Positions 45,005 through 57,712 are shown, counted from the stretch's first letter. The stretch: DNA of 64,000 nucleotides from Haemaphysalis longicornis (GCA_013339765.2 CM023448.1:110621118-110685117); one strand, 5' to 3'. Numbers and translations: made by a program. The notes: a model not told the origin generated them from the letters alone.

Positions 45005-45219
45005 AGGCGGCAACTTCTGGAGGTGAAGTTGCTCTACGGCGAAAAACTAGAAACCCTCCAACGACGCAAGGACGCGCTGAAGACAGTGATTCACGACATG
45101 CCCTCATCCCGACGACCCGACCTAACCCTGACGAGACTCCCGAACACGACGACAGCTACACGGCGCGACGCGTACCCGACCTGACCGAGACGTCCGTTGA
45201 GAAGACGACGACAACGACG

Positions 45220-48200
45220 ATGCACAGTGCCCGACCATCAACACGTACAAGCAGAGATACGACGCCCCGACGAACCCGGAACTCGAGGACGACTGCATCT
45301 GACGTCAAGGTGTCCATCGACGGCTTTGACGTAGTCGCCCTCGTAGACACGGGAGCTGACTATTCGGTAATGAGCGGACCATTTGCGTCTAAACTGAAGA
45401 AAGTTATGACCAGATGGGACGGTCCGCACATACGCACAGCAGGAGGCCACCTCGTGACGCCAAGTGGAACGTGCACATCGCGCGTCACCATAGACGGCAC
45501 AACGTACCCTGCGGCGTTCGTCGTTCTGCCTAACTGCTCCCGCGACGTGATTCTCGGAATGGACTTTTTGACGGACAACGGCGCAATAATTGATCTGCAG
45601 ACCAAGTCGATAACATTTTCCTCCAATCACTCCACGACGCCGCAGCCGAACCCCGATCACCGTGCTGCTGTCAGGATCGCCGACGATCACATCACCCTGC
45701 CACCCCGCGCAAGCTTGATGATCGCCGTCTACTGTGAGGATGCTGCTTCTGACATCGACGCTATCGTAGAGAGTGATCGAAGGTTGCTTCTCGACCGCGG
45801 TGTCTCCGTCGCAAGAGGCATTGCGCACTTTAAGCAACGCCAATCTCACGTTTTGGTCACTAATTTCACCGAAGAGTACCAGCATTTAAACAAGGGAGCT
45901 GCAATTGCGTTCCTCGAAGAAACGCAAGAAGCAAGTGATGTGATCGCAGTCGCCGACTTTGAACGCACACCCGTAGAAACATTCAAGCTCCCGCAGCCAT
46001 TCGACGTGAATCCGGCGCTACCGCAAGAACAACGGAAAAAAATTATTGGCTTTGCTGCGTCGCTATAGCGAATGTTTTTCGTCGAGCGCAAAACTACGTC
46101 AGACCCCTCTAGCGAAGCACCGAATAATAACCGAAGATGGAGCCCGACCTACCCGACAGTCACCGTACCGCGTCTCTTCACACGAACGGGAAGCCATCCG
46201 GACTCAAGTCGACGACATGCTGAGCGATGACATTATACAGCCATCGAAAAGCCCCTGGGCTGCGCCCGTCGTACTCGTAAAGAAAAAAGACGGCACATTA
46301 AGGTTTTGGCGTTGACTACCGGCGACTGAACAAAATCACGAAAAAGGACGTGTACCCCCTCCCCCGAATCGACGACGCCCTCGACCACCTCTGCCACGCG
46401 AAGTACTTCTCATCGATGGACCTGAAGACCGGCTACTGGCAAATTGAAGTGGACGAGAGAGACCGAGAGAAGACTGCATTTATAACCCCAGACGGCCTAT
46501 ACGAGTTCAAGGTGATGCCGTTTGGGCTGTGCACAGCACCAGCGACGTTTCAAAGAGTCATGGACACTGTGCTAGCTGGCCTTAAGTGGCACACCTGCCT
46601 CGTATACCTCGACGACGTAGTGGTATTCGCCCGGACTTTCGACGAACACCTTGCAAGGTTGGAGTCTGTACTCGATGCCATTCGTACGTCGGGGTTGACG
46701 CTGAAGCCTGAAAAGTGCCGTTTCGCATACGGGGAACTCAAGTTCTTGGGCCACGTCGTCAACGCCGCGGGAGTCCTACCTGACCCGGCAAAAACTTCAG
46801 CCATTGCGAACTTCCCAAGGCCGAAAGACAAGAAGGGCGTGCGGAGATTTCTCGGGCTGTGCGCATACTACCGGCGCTTCGTCGCAAACTTCGCACGCAT
46901 TGCAGAGCCACTCACGCGCTTGACGAAAGATAGCACCCCTTTCAGCTGGGAAAACGACCAAGAAAAAGCATTCGGCGAGCTGCAAAAACGCCTGCAAAGC
47001 CCGCCCGTGCTCGCTCATTTCGACGGAAATGCCGAAACGGAAATGCATACGGACGCCAGTGATATAGGCTTGGGTGCCGTCCTTGTCCAAAAGCAAAGCG
47101 GCTGCGAAAGGGTAATCGCCTATGCTAGCCGTGGTCTGTCGAAGGAGGAGAAAAACTATTCTGCCTCTGAGAAAGAGTGCCTGGCTATTATATGGGCGAT
47201 TTCAAAATTTCGCCCATACGTGTATGGAAGGCCATTCAAGGTTGTAACAGACCACCATGCGCTGTGTTGGCTCGCCAATTTGAAGGACCCCTCTGGCCGT
47301 CTTGGGCGGTGGAGCTTGCGCCTGCAGGAGTTCGACGTTACAGTCGTTTATAAATCCGGCAGGAAACACTCCGACGCCGACTGCCTGTCCCGCGCCCCCG
47401 TCGACCCACCACCACAAGACTCTGATGAAGACAGCGCGTTCTTCGGGATCGTGACGGAGAGCGACCTAGCCGCCCAGCAGCGTGCCGACCCCGACTTACG
47501 CGTCATAATCGAGTACCTCGAGGGATGCAACGTTGCCGTTCCTAGGACCTTCAAACGCAGCTTACCAGCATTCAGCCTGAGAAACTCCGTCCTTGTGAAG
47601 AAGAATTTCAGCCCCGGAACAAGAGCGAATTACCTTCTCGTCATCCCCGCGGACCTTCGTGACGAAATTTTGGAAGCGTGCCACGACGACCCGTCTTCCG
47701 GACATCTGGGCACAGCCCGCACTATTGGAAAAATCAAGGCGAGGTACTACTGGCCCGGCCTTACCTCTGACGTCACCCACTACGTCCGGAGCTGCCGTGA
47801 CTGCCAGCGACGAAAAACGCCGCCGACAAGACCCGCCGGACTTCTGCAACCGATCGCCGTCCCATCGAGACCATTTCAACAGATTGGAATGGACCTTTTA
47901 GGCCCGTTCCCTACGTCACGATCACAGAACAAGTGGATTGTCGTAGCGACAGACTACATGACGCGCTACGCAGAGACCGCCGCTCTTCCGAGGGGGACTG
48001 CACAAGAAGTGGCGAAGTTCTTTATAAGCCAAGTTGTGCTGCGACATGGAGCCCCGGAAGTCCTAATCACAGACCGCGGAACGGCATTTACTGCGGAGCT
48101 GATGCAAGGAGTATTACGCTACAGCAACACGGATCACCGAAGAACGACGGCGTACCACCCCCAAACGAACGGACTAACAGAACGTCTGAACAAGACAATC

Positions 48201-48731
48201 GCAGATATGCTGTCAATGTACGTTGACGTTGAACATAAGACTTGGGACGAAGTGCTCCCGTATGTCACGTTTGCGTACAACACGGCTATCCAGGAGACGA
48301 CACAGCTGACGCCGTTCGAGCTTGTCTACGGTAGAAGGCCGACTACGATGCTCGACGCCATGCTTCCGCACGTAGAAGACGACGACCTCAACGCCGACGT
48401 CCACGGATATCTTCAACGTGCGGAGGAGGCCCGCCAGCTCGCTCGAGTTCGTATAACGGACCAGCAGCTGGTGGATGCGGGCCGCTACAACCTCCGACGC
48501 CGAGACGCCGAGTACCAACCAGGGGATCGTGTGTGGGTTTGGACTCCCATCCGACGACGCGGACTCAGTGAGAAGCTCCTGCGACGGTATTTCGGACCCT
48601 ACCAGATTCTACGACGTGTTGGCCAACTTACCTACGAAGTGATCCCCGATGGTGACTCCGGCACATCACGACGACGCACGCGGCCTGAAGTCGTCCACGT
48701 GGTTCGCTTAAAACCTTTCTACGGACGATGA
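45220..48731 (+). pseudogene. pol: pol: protease, RT, RNase H, integrase; frameshifted in its first third
   Basis: Protease: VALVDTGADYSVM (about 45,337-45,375) and VILGMDFL. The frame changes near 46,055, entering the pre-RT region (SPYRVSSHEREAIRTQVDDM, SPWAAPVVLVKKKDGTLRF), and again near 46,308, where one base appears extra. From 46,305 a single frame is open to TGA 48,729: RT with VMPFGLCTAPATFQ and YLDD (46,605-46,616), RNase H with TDASDIGLGAVL and DADCLSR, an integrase H-C zinc region ending CRDCQRR (about 47,670-47,813), and a D-D-E core at MDLLGP (about 47,890), TDRGTAF (about 48,071) and NGLTERLN (about 48,170). A C-terminal FGPYQI (GPY/F module) follows, with no chromodomain seen. 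Class: Ty3/gypsy. Confidence 0.93.
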
Positions 48732-48792
48732 CGAACTTTATTTTCATTTGTTCGGACTGTCGCTTATGTTAGCATCGGGTCGATGCACTCTT

Positions 48793-48809
48793 AGAGGGGG
48801 GGGGGGGGG
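48793..48809 (+). promoter_or_regulatory. Polypurine tract
   Basis: AGAG followed by a run of G lies three bases before the 3' LTR and would prime plus-strand DNA synthesis. The long G-run is also a spot where sequencing length may be wrong. Confidence 0.85.
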
Positions 48810-48812
48810 TAA

Positions 48813-49235
48813 TGCCGCGAACCATACATTGGGTTTGTTATTTGTGTTTTGCTTTTACCGCCCGGCTGCGCCGGTCTGTGTTATCTCTGCGCCAAGGGAA
48901 GCGCGTGTTCCATTCTTTCTTTCTGTGCCGCATGTGTTATCTGTTGTGACAGGGAGAGCATTCAGATCTAACGTGAACAGCCCAGAATAATCTTCTTGGA
49001 TCTACTATGTTCTCGATGCGAATCGACGTTTCGAGAATCACGCGCGCCAAAAGATAAAAAGCCTGCAGTGCGGACGCCGGGGCATTCGATTCGACGACAT
49101 TCGCCTGTGCAAGTCACTTTGTTGACCGCTGCTTCGCCGCCTCTGTATTCTTTTGAGTTGTTAGGGGAGCACAAGTTCGCTCCAATAAACGTGTTTCTCA
49201 TTCAACACAACTGCATCGTCCTTGTCTTCGTGACA
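48813..49235 (+). repeat. 3' LTR
   Basis: Differs from the 5' LTR at four substitutions and four single-base indels. GATAAAAAG lies at 49,053-49,061 and AATAAA at 49,184-49,189. It is followed directly by ATAT. Confidence 0.97.
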
Positions 49236-49239
49236 ATAT

Positions 49240-50600
49240 GAGGAGTGGCTGGCCGCGATATGGCAAGCATTTATCTCGTCTCTTCTCATTATAATAATGG
49301 CGGGCCTGCAGGCCCGAAGCCAATGGAGCGCTTATGCACACCCCGCGTTTGCCCCATATATCGATAACGCCACCAATATGATCGAGAGTGCCTGCCGGTG
49401 ACATTGCACGAAAGAACGCGCTTGCCCGAGCCGGGAATTCGTAACGCAGGCAGGTTTCATCAGACAATAGGTGAATGCATTTTACACGTGAGCGTATATA
49501 TGCACTGAATTTGGGAATCCCCGTCTTGGGTGTAGGTTGCAGTTGCGTGAAGCTCGCTTAAACTCTCAGCATATTCATTTTCTAACCGTAGGCGCCGTCG
49601 CTAGGAACAGTCGATCAATCGAAGTGCGAAGCCTCTAAATCAGGTTTATAGAGGAAAAGAATGCCGCGCGAGCCAGAAAACGCCTTCCTGGGCCACACGT
49701 GCGATCGTCGGTGTGTGGCGCTGCATTCGGGAGCGTTCGGGACCCGTCGTCTGCTCCCTTGCATAACCCAGTGGCATGCACTCCGCCCGCTTGAGTGCTA
49801 CAGGAAGGAATGCACAAATAATAATATAAACAACTGCACCAACAATGAGATAGTAATTAGGTGAACAATGAAGGCAGAAATGAGAGAAAGCAAGCTCAAA
49901 CGAAATACGGGCTCCTTCGTGGCCTCGGCCGCAAATTTTTTGTTGGCGCTGAATTCAATGGTCGACTGAGTGCACATGAGCAGTCAGGTTCTAATACATG
50001 ACCACACTTTAAGAATAAATATTTATGTGAAGTTGAAGACGTAGAGGTAAGCGATAATTGCCGCTAATGAATTCTTCTGAATATTGGTATAATAAAACAC
50101 GAGAGACGCGAGAAAGGCATAGTATGTAGAAATAGACTAATGGTTGACTTCAGCTACATTATGACACCTTCTTCTCAAGGCTTATCGTGACGCCACAAGA
50201 ATAATGGCGGTTGCCGAGGGAGACGGGTCGATAATTCGCAAGAACGCAAAAGTGCACGCTTTACCTCACGCCACGTTTCGATTTAACAAAACCTAATGGG
50301 AGTGCGAATCAGTCATTGTGAAGGCGTGTAATAATTGCTCCCGTTTGTTTCGATTGTACTATTCTTATGCGCAGTTGGCAATTTTAGGCGCCAAAGCGGC
50401 GCGACTGTTATTCATGGCAGTCTCTTCCATATTAGTCGCACAGGCGCTTCCACCTCTTTCTCGATTATTCCAGATTCTTGCGAATCTTCTCGCTTCCACG
50501 CGCTTCCACCTGGTGTTCAGTCGAAATGCGTACTGTTATTCAGTGTGCAGTCACCTGGCGCACGTATAAAGCGAGATTGAAAGTTAATACTCTACACACC
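49240..50600. other. No gene recognised
   Basis: Mixed composition, no domains. GGGCCTGCAGGCCC, a 14-bp palindrome, lies near 49,302. Confidence 0.35.
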
Positions 50601-50921
50601 CACGCTCTAAGAGGTCTCCGCAGGTCGTCTTCTCCACAGCGCTCCACAATGACCAATCGAAGTGGCTTAGTGTGCAAATTCGGCGAATGACAAATCCCAA
50701 CATACAATTTGTGTGAAAAAGGGCATATACGAAGCGACATTGTACAATTCAAAACGCCATTCACGCCGCCTTACGTGTTGTCCCTGCGCACATGCACTTT
50801 TTTTTAATCAGATCATATGTTGGGCTTCGTAATTCACCGAATTTGCACACTTGGTCACTTACTTCGTTTGGTCATTCTGTAGGGGTGTGGTGAACACGAC
50901 CTACGGGGACTTATTAGAGTG
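50601..50921. mobile_element. MITE-like element with ~110-bp terminal inverted repeats
   Basis: 50,601-50,709 aligns with the reverse complement of 50,811-50,921 along its full length, with moderate divergence (anchor words AGGTCGT, CAATGACCAA/GAATGACCAA, GTGTGCAAATTCGG, CCCAACATA). The unique centre is about 100 bp. There is no ORF of note. The divergence shows an old copy. Confidence 0.75.
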
Positions 50922-53921
50922 AAGATCTCATCGATGACAGGACTCAGCGAAATGGTATAGGCATGTCACAAATGGGCAAGTTCATGACTCGTTTTATGCG
51001 CCGCTCTACATGCATGCTCAGGAACGCAGTTTCGTCAGTCTCTTCGACTTCCTCCTCCAAGAACTGCTCTTTGGTAAAGTAGGGCAGGGTGTTCGACTCA
51101 ACCTCAATGTTGTCTAGTAACTCGTGTATTTAAACCACTTTTCCAACGTTACAACGTCTCTGTCCTCGAACTAACATTTCAAGAAACGACCTGAAGCATC
51201 TATTTCTGTAGGTGTTATAAAGCCTGGTATAAGGTTTGACGCAAAAGGCACACTGTGTCGCGTAAAATTCCAGTCAAACCATTGAAAGTATTTCCGGACT
51301 TGTAGTGGGAACATGTCTCTGACCAAACTGCTAGACAGCATGCTCTTTGATATTTGATATTTGTTACATCCAGGAAAACACGTGCAGAGGGGTATTAGCC
51401 GTGGGTGCAGGAGGTATATCGTCCAGTACTTTTTTTTTGAAAACCATAAAATCCATCTGAGTTAAACAAATGGAATTGCAGCTCGTCCAAGTTATGTAGG
51501 TGCTAAAACAGGGGTGATGGGCATACAAAATAGACAGTAGCGGTGATAGCCATGGCGATAGACTCTGCCTTCTTTGGCTCGATCTGAATGGGTATGAACC
51601 ATGTCCTCACATTCTCTCTGTGTAAGCCAAGGGCAAGGAACATTACAAGACATTCGATTAACGTGTGTGGTGGAAGGCCAGTAGGGCAATGTAAAAATGC
51701 TTATCGTCATTGCTGTGCTTGAACTGTTCTACAGAAAACGGTATTCCAACTTTCTTCTGCTGCTTGTTTGCAATCTCTTGAGCCAGTTCCAACTCCCCAG
51801 CTGGTAACTTGCGGAAGCTTTAACTAGCATTTAGCTAGCTTCTAGCTCTCCAGCTTTGCCGAGCTCCATTTTACACTTAAACACACACGAGTTCCTCTTC
51901 CGTGGTTTTTAGGTCGTACTGAAGCGCTTTCAGCCGCTGCCGACGTTCTCTTGCTGGTTTTTTGGCTTCATTGCGGGATGGACAGCCTCGGCTGGAAACA
52001 GTGTGCTGTAGGTCCGAGTTGTTCATTGCTTTGTCACCATTGTTCGGTTGGTCTGTCTGTGTGAGATGTCTTCTTTACGCATACCATCAAAGTTGCCGTT
52101 CCTGCAAAACTGCTCGGTGTTGGATTGCCAAGTGCTTCGAATTTGTTGCAAAATGCTACTTAGATGCTGGCCTTTGCGCTTTAGGATGTTGTGATAGCAA
52201 GTAGAACGCACGTGGCATGGCATGCTCTTTCAGGTGTCTCCTACCAGGAAAGTAGTTTGAGAAGAAGTTTCTCTAAACAAGACACATTGAGCAGACCTTC
52301 GTGTGTTTGGTTATTTGGGCTTTTTGCCCGAATCTCCAAGTACAGCCCCAATCCACTTTTTCTCAGTCGAAGAACAAGTGGGAATTCGAATAATTAAATC
52401 TCAAAATTGGGGAAAGCGTTGCGCTGGCCCAGAAGAGCACCCAAAAAAATAACAGTTCATACTTACTTGTCATACACAGCACTAGAAAAGAACGAAATCA
52501 AAATTTTGTGCAATGTTTAAGGAGCTGCAGTGCACCAGCCAGCTAATTGGTGTTTGGCTGAGATAAACAAGGGCAAAAAAAAAACCTCACCTATTAAAGC
52601 GCGCTATGCGGGGACCATGTAAACTACGCGCGGAACAGAACATTCCATTCACTGAAAATGCAGGCAAAAGAAATATGGCGTAAGAGTCCTTATTAAGTAA
52701 ACCCAAGCCCTAAAATGAAGAAAATTTAGTCCCCACAAACGCCTTTACTCCGCCCAAAAGCGAAAAAAGCTCTGGAACAATCTTCACAAACTCCACCTAA
52801 CTGTGGTATTTAGGACTTGAAAAAAACGGAAGATTTAATCGCAAATGAACGACAACCATGCAGTTTGCGCGCAATGCCCACGGTGTCTCCAAACATTCTG
52901 CGACTTCAAAAAGGGTAATGCAAGCGCTAGTTGTTCAGGCTATTATGTTTACCAACAGTTAGAACCCTCACACTGCTTCTTGAAATGGTGGTTTTTAGCG
53001 AATACACACGGCCAGTATCTTTTCCGGGCTACAACAGCTCTGAAACTGTATACGTTTTTGTGTAACACGTGGTACGTACCTTAGGTCCAGTGCACGTCTG
53101 GATGTTGAGGCGCGCTGGCTTCAGAAATGCCCGCGGCAGCATTCTGGCATCTCTAATGTGTCCAACGGTAACGACTAAAGTCTGCAGGGTACAAGAGGCA
53201 AAGAAGGTACGAAGGGTATACAGGGAACGAACACAGATCAATTAAAGCTACAGAAAACAGAAGTGTACCACGCACGCGTGCCGTTTGCCATCCATTGAGT
53301 TATTTTACCAACTACGCTTCAAGTGTATCAAGTAATAGCGGGAAAAAAACATTCAGCAGGAGGAACTGACTTCCCTAAACGGTGTATTATATTGGTCAAT
53401 ACCCTACGTCAACGATGACGACACCAACGGATAGGTGGTGCCAAGGTTTCAGCGTGACGCTGAATACTACGGGCACGAACATTTCAGTCAGCGTGCAACT
53501 ATCTCATTCGCAATAAAGCGCAGTCGCACCTTTGTCAAGCACCTTTGTAAAGTACCTTTGGTACTTTGACAAAGTAACAAAAGAAACTTTCTCAAATACC
53601 TTCGTCAAACACCTTTGTCAAGTTGAGGATGACTTTTACGTCCTCACCATTACAATCCCTTCGCTCGACAGGCGGATAGAAGGAGCACTGATAATTTTAT
53701 TCTGTACGTTGAAATGCTAAGGCTGAAGTTTGTTTGGCCTAATGTTCGCGCGAACAATTTCTCTCAAAAAGCACACCATTCGCGCCATTCGTGAGAATAA
53801 ATTCCAAAAAACATTTACTTGTTCATAGCTCCGACAGCTTCTTTCTGAGTACACCTGCGAAGAATTCATTGCGATTGCTTGGGAAGGCAGACTAGGGCAT
53901 TGCCCAAAACAAGAAACCCCG
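50922..53921. other. 3-kb stretch without a recognisable gene
   Basis: No domain is recognised. At 53,521-53,630 the words CCTTTGTCAA and ACCTTTGT recur six or more times as a short degenerate tandem array. Confidence 0.4.
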
Positions 53922-54096
53922 GACCTAAGGCTCACAAAACAGTTTGCGCGCAAGCAAATCGTTAGAGCAAATTGTGTTAGCCGGCGCCTTCACTATCATC
54001 TCGCTTTTCGAGGGGAGCCAACCGCACGCCAGCGTCGGCCAATCACAAGCTGCTCTTACGGCATGTTGCGTGCGAACAGCTTTGTGAATTCGGCCC
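53922..54096. mobile_element. Small MITE-like element with ~25-bp inverted repeats
   Basis: CTCACAAAACAGTTTGCGCG (53,931-53,950) pairs imperfectly with the sequence reading GCGTGCGAACAGCTTTGTGA at 54,068-54,087. The interior of about 115 bp is without an ORF. Confidence 0.6.
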
Positions 54097-54544
54097 ACTA
54101 GGCATTTTTGGACATTGGAACATTGGAAATGGTTTTTGTAATAAACTTTCCCCGTGCGTGTATGTACTAGCAAAGCAGTAAGTAGCCTGTGCTTCCAATG
54201 GAAACCAGGTAATCCTTTCATACATTTCATAAATGGTGATAGTGTACTCCAACGTGGAATTCACTGTCCTTCTTTTACCACTGAACGCGTCTATAGGGTG
54301 CTGGTAAGCCTTCCACTCATGTCTGTAAGGAATGAGGTGCAAAACAGCACCTCTTCACGTTCTGAAAATTTTCAACAGGCCCGAGCACTTTTTTTTACGT
54401 AAATGAAATGCGTTACGGGGCTCGGTCAGCCTCTTTGCAGCGATTTATATGTTTTATATTCAAAACAGTCACAGTGAGATTAGGTTACGGTCTTTGTGTA
54501 TTTTTTATAATATTCCGGTGACAGATCGCTCCTCCTATTTATCG
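54097..54544. other. No gene recognised
   Basis: Short frames only. Confidence 0.3.
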
Positions 54545-54910
54545 CAAATCATTTTTTTTTTCTTTATTTAAACAACGTTATATAAACTGCTCCTGTCGAG
54601 AAAAGCAGTCCAACAGACACAATTGTCTCCAGTTAACTGTTCCTGAAGGCATAACAGTTCGCTGAGTAAATAAACCAGCCGGCCCGGAAAAACTTGTGCG
54701 CTGCTGTTGACAGCTTGCGGTGACGGTCGGCAGCTTACGTGCGAGGCTTGTCGCGACGGCGTGTTTACCGGCGTTTGATACACGCGCGAGCCTCTCTGGT
54801 TCAGCCAAGAGGGGGAGAGGCCTGAGGGGACGCGCTGCGGCAGCCGGTGAGGGGCTGACCCCCCATCGCTTCTGGCCGATCGGTCGCCGCCCTACCGACC
54901 GCACTGTTTA
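54545..54910 (-). mobile_element. Retroposed sequence with poly(A) signal and A-tail
   Basis: Read on the minus strand, a GC-rich sequence carries a 108-codon frame (54,904-54,578) with SLARKLPTVTASCQQQRTSF and SGPAGLFTQRTVMPSGTVNW. Directly after it come AAATAAAG and an A10-type tract (54,551-54,572 on the plus strand as T-run, CTTTATTT). A hexamer followed within about 15 bases by genomic A's is the mark of a retroposed Pol II transcript. I recall similar peptide strings in tick predicted proteins, which would suggest a repeated family, but this is unverified. The target duplication was not found. Confidence 0.55.
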
Positions 54911-56632
54911 CATCTACGACGCACGGGTACCACGGATAATCAAATTATTCGTGACCATGTTCTCGTATGGAGGCAAATATTTGTGTACGAGGTTGAAGTG
55001 TGTAAGCCCTTCGCAGAGTTCCGCATGGTGAATCTCGCACTGCCGCAACATTAGTCATGATAGCGCGAAAAATTTCGCGCGGCATTTTTTAACCGTAACT
55101 AGTGGATGGGAGGGGAGGAGGCACTAAATGTTTAGGTGGTCGTGTCCCTTTTTCCGTGAAGAACGGTGGATGAATCGGTAGAATTATATTCAAGAACAGC
55201 GTTGCTGCCTGACTGAGTTCCACTCATTTTCATTACTACACAATTTAAACAAAACAACCAACCGATGCTCACTTAAGGTAAAATAGCATCATTAGCACTA
55301 CGGTCATAAAAATGCTCAGTATACCAGCTGGTTCTCCACCCTACGACATGTTAACTAGCTAGTTAGTTGTGACCGCCGCGCTTCCCTTGCTTTGCGACGC
55401 CGTACGGCAATCTTGAAACCCACAGTGCCGTTTATTATTCCTGGTCCTTGGGGGCACAGATTTCATATTTAACCCTATAAATTTCTTTAAGACCTCCCTG
55501 ACCCTGGCACGTGCATGAGTTAGAAGCTCCAATCAAATAGAGAGAATGCTGCGCTTTTTTCATATTTGAAATTTCATAATATGCATTTTTTTACCATACC
55601 GAAATATTCATAATGAATAGCTTTCAGAAGCAGCATTGTTTAAATTTACTCTAACTAGTCCAACAAAGCGTGATTACAAAGAACACAAGGCTTTCCGAGA
55701 AACCCTCAAACTAGCGGTGCACGCTGCTTGATATTACGGTTTTTCATTATCGTAGAAGTCTCCGGTTTCGCTTGCTTGTACGCGCGAGGGCCTGTAATGA
55801 GTAAATATTGGATGCGTTGCACATTATATCTTACGCTAGTTATAACACGATACTGTCGTTAAAACCACCAAGCACGTCCCCGCATTTTGTTCCTGCGCGT
55901 GCAAAATTCAGTTTAAAACTTATTACTAACACCATAATTGGATACCCGGACGGTTCCCCTGCTAGAAACGCTGTGAATGCAGCTAATGACGACACAACAA
56001 ATAACACGTGACTGAAAAACGTAATCTGAGCAGTGGCGTTAAACAACAGAACGAGCTATTCCCACATTCCGTGTACGAGGACGCCGACGCCATCACGAAG
56101 CGATCGCAAATGTAATATATTCGACGATGTGCACTGCGAAAACACATTATTGCAAGCGATGTTCGACCCCATTTCGCTCGTTTGTATTGTGCTATACCAG
56201 CAGCAATAATCGAATCTAGATTTTCCGGTCGTAAAGATTTCTGCTTACATGCGGGTCCCGAAAGATATTAGTTGCTTATTATTAACAAAAAGAATTGGCT
56301 GTACCCCCTTCGTGAGTAATTGTAAAAATTTAAGATAGCGCAAAGACGCTGAAAGGTTGAATCGTAGGATAGAAATTGTGACAAAATTTGTAGACCGAAT
56401 TTTTTTCGTACAAATGTGATACAGGGTGCCTTATAAAAATCAAAGAAACAGCGCACTGATAATTTTCGCCGATCACATAGGTGGCCAAACGTCTTATGAA
56501 TTTTTTTAACGCTGTCAAGTAAGTCCAATGTTTTTGCGACTCAAGGATAATGCCCCCTGCCTTTTGGAACATTTTCTCACTCTGGTGTGTACACACAGGA
56601 ACTAAAATTTTGCTAGTAATATCGGGGAACCT
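54911..56632. other. No gene recognised
   Basis: AT-rich with short frames only. Confidence 0.35.
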
Positions 56633-56747
56633 TTAAAGAGGCCCTGCAACGCTTTTTTCAACTTTTTTTAAAATATTTTAAATGCTTGCAGAACGTAGAA
56701 ACCCAACACACCAAGTACTTATAGAAAGTGTTGCAGGGTCCCTTTAA
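56633..56747. mobile_element. 115-bp MITE with TTAA ends
   Basis: 23-bp arms (left begins TTAAAGAGGCCCTGCAACGC, 56,633; right ends at TTAA 56,747) match at 20 of 23 positions. TTAA at both ends recalls the 26.8-kb element, but the inner terminal sequence differs, so it is another family. Confidence 0.8.
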
Positions 56748-57544
56748 TGTTCTAGAAATCCCGTTTACACGCAGTTGTATACACACCGGTTTACACATAA
56801 GTTTACTAACATGTTTGTAAACACGTTGGGCACCCTAGCGTCTCGGGTATGTGCAATTAAACCGTCTTGTTGTAATCATATTAACGAGAGCCAGACACAC
56901 GCGCATATGCTCATAAAAAGTCCTACGTACACTGCTTTTTTAATACAGAACGTCTGTGCTTCACTTGGGCATCAAAGCTGAAAACGCAATGTTAGGCGTT
57001 ATCCAAAATTTTGCCTGTCGTAGAAGAAGCAGGTCGGGTATTATTTTTCTCGACGGAAACAGAGACGTCTTGAGGGCTGTCTGCACGCATAATATGAAAC
57101 AGTCGAAAAGAAAAACAATTTATAAAGTGTGTGACGAGCGCTAGTACATGCACGGTATAGATGAAGATAATTAACGGGTCTGATGAGCCAGTTAATATGT
57201 CAGAAGTTCAGATGCGAGTGCAACGTCTCCTGCATACTCACCGGCAGTTTCGTAACTTGGAGTTCCTTCGTCAGGGCTGTATACCGGAGAACACCGCCAA
57301 GGATGTTAATGTCAAAAAAGAAGAGAAGTAGATGCACGGAATGCTCCACAAACAAAACAATTACAATTCAAATTGCGCTGAGCATTTATTTACTCAGATA
57401 TTCGGAATCAACATGCGGAAAACTATAAGTGTGAGCATCGGCCACGACGTCTTTACAGGGCTTCACCGTCCCTTTAACTGTACACCATCGATGTCCAGTT
57501 GCTCAGGCGGGCGACAGTGCCGCATGACTAGCGTGCCAATAACA
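56748..57544. other. No gene recognised
   Basis: A CCGTCCCTTTAA word near 57,468 could be a solo end of a TTAA-type element. Confidence 0.3.
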
Positions 57545-57712
57545 CGGTAGAGGGATGAAATACGGAACTTCGGGGGTAAGGACTCGTGTAGCGCAGGACA
57601 GGAGCGGTTGGAGGTCAATGACAGGGGTCATCGCCCTGCAGTAGATCTGAGTCGGCTGCTGCTGCTGCTGCTGATGATGATGATCATCATCATCATAAAA
57701 TAACTCGTTATC
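57545..57712 (+). pseudogene. RTE LINE 3' end with trinucleotide tail
   Basis: RDEIRNFGGKD then, in another frame, AQDRSGWRSMTGVIALQ and stop matches the C-terminal end of RTE ORF2 (pattern DEIRKFAG...W..MGEAFALQW, known to me from ticks). The tail is CTG repeats running into GATGATGATG and ATC repeats (57,655-57,695). The inverted second half of the tail may be a separate expansion. Confidence 0.65.

Larger units (their letters stand above)
43234..49235 (+). mobile_element. Complete Ty3/gypsy LTR retrotransposon, ~6.0 kb
   Basis: Two direct LTRs (425 and 423 bp) bracket gag-, protease-, RT-, RNase H- and integrase-like sequence in Ty3/gypsy order. ATAT lies immediately outside both ends (43,230-43,233 and 49,236-49,239), a 4-bp target duplication. 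LTRs begin TGCCGCG and end CGTGACA. I count 4 substitutions and 4 single-base indels between them, so insertion was recent. Gag and the front half of pol are broken by frameshifts, so self-mobilisation is unlikely without complementation. No envelope frame is present between integrase and the 3' LTR. Confidence 0.97.
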
